15,786 bases of DNA from DASRHG01 sp035650655 (GTDB taxonomy: Bacteria > Desulfobacterota > Binatia > DP-6). The stretch is from positions 1-15,786 of the forward strand of contig DASRHG010000075.1 in NCBI GenBank assembly GCA_035650655.1, given 5' to 3'. The notes beneath the pieces were generated by a model. That model searched no databases. It was not told the DNA's origin and saw nothing but the letters and a program-made list of their open reading frames with translations. The position numbers and the translations under genes are program-made. Below, piece by piece: positions 13,226-15,786 of the stretch (positions within the stretch are counted from its first letter, which is position 1; every line of letters begins with the position of its first letter).

Positions 13226-14653
13226 TCAGCCGACGCGGCGCCCGGCCGGCGCGTCGACCGCCGGCGCGGGACGCCGGAGAAGCCAGAACGGCACGCCGCT
13301 CGCCACGACGGCGACGCTTCCCCAGGTGTACGCGGGCTTCGTCACGAGGAGGTCGACGACGAGCGCCCCGACGGCGGCCAGGTACCCCGCCGGCAGCCAG
13401 GGATACCCGCCGTCGCGCGGCCGCTCTCCCGTCCGCGCCGCGAGACGGAAGAGCCCGCCCACGGTGAGGAGGTAGAAGAGCAGCTCGGCGACGATCACGT
13501 AGTCGAGGAGGTCCCCGTACCGGCCCGAGAGCGCGAGCACGGACGCCCAGGCGCCCTGGAGCCAGAGCGCGGCGCCCGGGACGTTGCGGGCGTTCAGCCG
13601 CCCGGCGACCGCGAAGAAGCGGCCGTCGCGGGCCATCGCCCATGCGACGCGCGCGCCGGCGAGGACGAGGCCGTTCGCGCAGCCGAAGGTGGACACCATG
13701 ACCGCGACGGCGATCAGGACGCCGCCCCGCGCGCTCCCCGCGAGGCGGTCCATCACGGCCGCGCCGACGCGGTCGCCGGAGGCGTGGGCGATGCCGCGCG
13801 CGAACGCATCGCTGCCGTCCGGGACGCCGGCGAGCGGGAGCACGTTCAGGTACGCGACGTTCGTCGCGAGGTAGAGAAGGCAGACGAGCGCCGTGCCGAG
13901 CACGAGCGCGCGCGGCACCGTGCGACGCGGGTCGCGCACCTCGCTCGCCGCGAACGTCACGTTCGCCCACGCGTCCGCGGCGAAGAGCGAGCCGACCATC
14001 GCGGCGCCGAACTGCATGAGCGTCGCGCCCGCCCCGAGCCCGGTCGCGAACGGCCGGGCGAGGTTCGCGACGCGGGCCGCCGGATCGCCCAGGGCGAGCC
14101 CGAGCGCGACGACGGCGGCGAGCGCGCCCACCTTCGCCACCGTGAAGACGTTCTGGACCGTCCGGCCCGCCTCGAGTCCGCGCGCGTTCAGCGCCGTGAG
14201 GCCGAGGACGACGGCGACCGCGCACGCCTGCACCGGCGTCACGACGAGCGGTCCGAGCGCGACGAGGGACGCCGCCGGCGAGAGCGCCGGCCAGAGGATG
14301 CCCGCGAAGGTCGCGAACGCGACCGCGACCGCCGCGATCGTCCCGGTCTGGATGACGAGCACGAGCGTCCACCCGAAGAGGAAGCCCCACACGGGCCCCC
14401 AGAGCTCGACCAGGTAGGCGTACTGCCCGCCCGCGCGGGGCATCGCCGCCGCGAGCCGCCCGTAGCTCGCGGCGGCGGCGACCGTGAGGAGGCCGGTCGC
14501 GGCCCACACGGCGAGGAGCCATCCGGCCGCCGGGAGGCGGCGCGCGATGTCGGCGGAGACGATGAAGATCCCCGAGCCGATCATCGAGCCTGCGACGAGC
14601 GCCGTGGCGTCCAGGAGCCCGAGGCGGGCCTCGAGGTGGCGATCGGCGGGCAC
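13226..14653 (-). CDS. APC-superfamily amino-acid permease
   Basis: The 475-aa product is a polytopic inner-membrane transporter of the amino acid-polyamine-organocation (APC) superfamily with about 12 predicted membrane segments. The first helix has the substrate-binding family motif GSMIGSGIFIVSADIARRLP, followed by ASYGRLAAAMPRAGGQYAYL, a conserved APC pattern after helix 2-3. Mid-protein SLFAADAWANVTFAASEVRDPRRTVPRALV matches the helix 6 to loop region of the L-type (LAT-like) transporters. Substrate cannot be named from sequence; a neutral amino acid is likely. The start is GTG at 14653-14651, with GAGGT on the minus strand 5 nt upstream. It is convergent with hppA and divergent from the DedA gene, with a 77-bp shared upstream region, and seems to be a single-gene unit. 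Confidence 0.9.
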   Translation of the reverse strand: MPADRHLEARLGLLDATALVAGSMIGSGIFIVSADIARRLPAAGWLLAVWAATGLLTVAAAASYGRLAAAMPRAGGQYAYLVELWGPVWGFLFGWTLVLVIQTGTIAAVAVAFATFAGILWPALSPAASLVALGPLVVTPVQACAVAVVLGLTALNARGLEAGRTVQNVFTVAKVGALAAVVALGLALGDPAARVANLARPFATGLGAGATLMQFGAAMVGSLFAADAWANVTFAASEVRDPRRTVPRALVLGTALVCLLYLATNVAYLNVLPLAGVPDGSDAFARGIAHASGDRVGAAVMDRLAGSARGGVLIAVAVMVSTFGCANGLVLAGARVAWAMARDGRFFAVAGRLNARNVPGAALWLQGAWASVLALSGRYGDLLDYVIVAELLFYLLTVGGLFRLAARTGERPRDGGYPWLPAGYLAAVGALVVDLLVTKPAYTWGSVAVVASGVPFWLLRRPAPAVDAPAGRRVG

Positions 14654-14704
14654 GCGCGACCTCGTGTAGCAGGAAGCGCGGCGACCGGCGAGCGCGGCAG
14701 GGCT

Positions 14705-14732
14705 TTGACGCGTCGTCGGAGACCTGCATAGT
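14705..14732 (+). promoter_or_regulatory. Possible promoter of the DedA-family gene
   Basis: TTGACG (14705-14710) and CATAGT (14727-14732) are 16 bp apart, five of six and four of six matches to consensus. The expected transcription start, near 14739, falls after the GTG start at 14731 and only a few bases before ATG 14743. If this promoter is real, the message would be nearly leaderless with ATG 14743 as start. Confidence 0.4.
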
Positions 14733-15381
14733 GCAAGCTCCGATGCTCGACGGGATCGCGCAGCTGCTCCACCAGATCTACGACGTGAAGGGCCTCGTCG
14801 AGTGGGGCGGCCTCGTCATGCTGAACGCGATCGTGTTCGCGGAGACGGGCCTCATGGTCGGCTTCTTCCTTCCCGGCGACTCGCTGCTCGTCACGGCGGG
14901 CGTATTCGCGGCGACCGGGCGGCCGAACATCTGGCTCCTCCTCGTCACGGTGACGCTCTCCGCGATCGTCGGCGACCAGCTCGGCTACTACATCGGCCAC
15001 CGCACGGGCCCGCGCATCTTTCGGCGCGAGGACTCGCTCCTCTTCAAGCGCGCGCACCTCCGGCGCGCCCACGACTTCTACGAGCGGCACGGGGGCAAGA
15101 CGATCATCCTCGCCCGCTTCATGCCGATCATCCGGACCTTCGCGCCCGTGGTCGCGGGCGTCGGCGCGATGACGTATCGGCGCTTCGTCGCCTTCAACGT
15201 GATCGGCGGCATCGCGTGGGTGTGGAGCATGTCGCTCCTCGGCTACTCGCTCGGCCACGCGGTGCCGGACATCGAGCGGAACATCCACCTGGTGATCGTC
15301 GCCGTCGTGTTCCTCTCCATCCTGCCGGGGCTCGTCGAGCTGGTGCGGAGCCGCGGGCGCGCCGTCGAGCCCCCGCTCTGA
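14731..15381 (+). CDS. DedA/SNARE-associated family membrane protein
   Basis: The 216-aa product is a polytopic inner-membrane protein of the DedA family. Characterised members translocate undecaprenyl phosphate or other lipids or maintain membrane homeostasis. Family features include FAETGLMVGFFLPGDSLLVTAG (about residues 32-53) with conserved acidic residues in the first re-entrant segment, the GDQLGYYIGHRTGPRIFRR stretch, HGGKTIILARFMPIIRTFAPVVAG containing the signature [FL]-x-R-F-x-P-x-x-R-x-x-x-P-x-x-A-G, and two C-terminal membrane helices. GTG 14731 is chosen because GGAG (14718-14721) lies 9 nt upstream; ATG 14743, four codons later, is an alternative that a promoter at 14705-14732 would favour. 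The start is divergent from the permease. A GC-rich inverted repeat and palindromic repeat copy 2 follow the stop. Confidence 0.9.
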   Translation: MQAPMLDGIAQLLHQIYDVKGLVEWGGLVMLNAIVFAETGLMVGFFLPGDSLLVTAGVFAATGRPNIWLLLVTVTLSAIVGDQLGYYIGHRTGPRIFRREDSLLFKRAHLRRAHDFYERHGGKTIILARFMPIIRTFAPVVAGVGAMTYRRFVAFNVIGGIAWVWSMSLLGYSLGHAVPDIERNIHLVIVAVVFLSILPGLVELVRSRGRAVEPPL

Positions 15382-15384
15382 GGG

Positions 15385-15414
15385 CCGGCGAGCGTGCGGC
15401 AGGGGGGCCGCCGG
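15385..15414 (+). terminator. GC-rich inverted repeat after the DedA gene
   Basis: CCGGCG (15385-15390) can pair with CGCCGG (15409-15414), and alternatively GCGGC (15396-15400) with GCCGC (15407-15411) around AGGGGG. The two folds compete. There is no U-tract. As after gspD, a GC-rich structure directly follows the stop and leads into the palindromic repeat. Confidence 0.35.
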
Positions 15415-15416
15415 TA

Positions 15417-15483
15417 GTGGGTCCGTTTGCGGCTCGTACCACGTCGCGCTCCCGGTCGGTGGCCCTCGCGCAAACTGACCCAC
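15417..15483. repeat. Palindromic intergenic repeat, copy 2
   Basis: GTGGGTC-C-GTTTGCG (15417-15431) and CGCAAAC-T-GACCCAC (15469-15483) form 15-bp inverted arms with one mismatch, around 37 bp that contain a weaker CCAC/GTGG pair. The arms match copy 1 (10860-10945), while the interior runs in the opposite orientation to copy 1. A third, isolated TGACCCA lies at 15504-15510. No ORF is present. A REP- or MITE-like mobile remnant is the most likely class. Confidence 0.7.
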
Positions 15484-15502
15484 GAGCGCCAGCCCGCCTG
15501 GT

Positions 15503-15531
15503 TTGACCCAAGCCTGGAAAACCGTTAGGGA
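15503..15531 (+). promoter_or_regulatory. Possible promoter of the ferredoxin gene
   Basis: TTGACC (15503-15508) and TAGGGA (15526-15531) are 17 bp apart, in the least GC-rich part of this intergenic region. The -10 match is weak. The -35 coincides with a TTTGACCCA that resembles the repeat arms and is flanked by two GCCTGG direct repeats (15496-15501 and 15512-15517), which might be an operator. Confidence 0.35.
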
Positions 15532-15555
15532 TTTGGAGTTTCGCGAGGGCCCACG

Positions 15556-15786
15556 ATGGCGACGATGATCACGAGCGAGTGCATCAACTGCGGCGCCTGC
15601 GAGCCGGAGTGCCCGAACACGGCGATCTACCAGGGCGGCGTCGAATGGCAGGCCCCGGACGGCTCGATGCACGCGCCGCTCTCGAACGACATCTTCTACA
15701 TCGTGCCCGAGAAGTGCACGGAGTGCGTCGGCTTCCACGACCACGAGGCGTGCGCGGCGGTGTGCCCGGTCGACTGCTGCGTGCCG
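15556..15786 (+). CDS. 2[4Fe-4S] ferredoxin (partial, runs off the right edge)
   Basis: The 77 visible codons encode a small soluble electron carrier with two [4Fe-4S] clusters. Cluster I ligands are in CINCGACEPECP (residues 9-20, C-x2-C-x2-C-x3-C-P). Cluster II has a longer spacing, CTECVGFHDHEACAAVCPVD (C-x2-C-x8-C-x3-C-P). That long second motif, with the preceding IVPEKCTECVGF, is typical of the YfhL / Allochromatium-type ferredoxins, whose clusters have very low potentials. About 24 residues with an Asp/Gly turn separate the motifs. ATG 15556 has GAGGG (15545-15549) 6 nt upstream. No stop is reached, so a C-terminal extension, usual in this type, lies outside the window. Its redox partners cannot be inferred from the neighbours. 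Confidence 0.92.
   Translation, partial: MATMITSECINCGACEPECPNTAIYQGGVEWQAPDGSMHAPLSNDIFYIVPEKCTECVGFHDHEACAAVCPVDCCVP

Noticed and set aside
8235..14729. A 2164-codon open frame on the minus strand, antisense to gspD and hppA.
   Set aside because: Its product is almost only Arg, Ala, Gly, Asp, Glu and Pro with no recognisable domain. Strong G/C bias at third positions of the real genes removes stop codons from this antisense frame. It also crosses clear genes on both strands.
12074..14731. An 885-codon + strand frame running from hppA across the permease.
   Set aside because: It is out of phase with hppA and antisense to the permease, and its composition is Arg/Ala/Asp/Glu-rich without motifs.

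Overview
The window is about 15.8 kb of very GC-rich DNA with strong G/C bias at third codon positions, dense packing, 4-nt start/stop overlaps and frequent GTG/TTG starts. With a type II secretion (T2SS) operon, a K+-independent H+-pyrophosphatase and a two-cluster ferredoxin, it suggests a diderm, probably uncultured, high-GC bacterium of the broad deltaproteobacterial / Myxococcota / Methylomirabilota / Binatota kind. That placement is inference; there is no rRNA or tRNA here to test it.

Layout. Positions 1-140 hold the C-terminal end of an alkaline-phosphatase-superfamily protein. A good sigma70-type promoter (203-231) then starts a single + strand T2SS operon that runs to 10820: gspF, a tandem gspG, gspH, gspI, gspJ, gspK, gspL, gspM, a gspC-like gene and gspD. 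Most junctions are ATGA/GTGA overlaps; the longest gap (55 bp, before gspD) holds a perfect hairpin and a strong ribosome-binding site. The products cover the inner-membrane platform (F, L, M), the pseudopilus (G major, H/I/J/K minor), the clamp to the outer membrane (C-like) and the secretin channel (D). The ATPase GspE and the prepilin peptidase GspO are not in the window and must be encoded elsewhere.

After the operon come hppA (11040-13181, +), a convergent APC-family amino-acid permease (14653-13226, -), a divergent DedA-family membrane protein (14731-15381, +) and the start of a 2[4Fe-4S] ferredoxin (15556 to the window edge, +).

Three points deserve attention. (1) The pseudopilin gspG is preceded, in frame and without a stop, by a second GspG-like domain that has lost the prepilin cleavage motif but kept the globular domain and calcium-type loop; a second hydrophobic segment makes the whole ORF topologically compatible with a prepilin polyprotein. 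(2) Two copies of a structured palindromic repeat (arms GTGGGTC...GACCCAC) lie about 35-40 bp after the gspD and dedA stop codons, with their interiors inverted relative to each other. (3) GspD carries a glycine-rich insert of about 140 residues inside its N3 domain. No CRISPR array, intact mobile element or RNA gene was seen. No gene-free stretch exceeds 300 bases; the longest (10821-11039 and 15382-15555) are described below.
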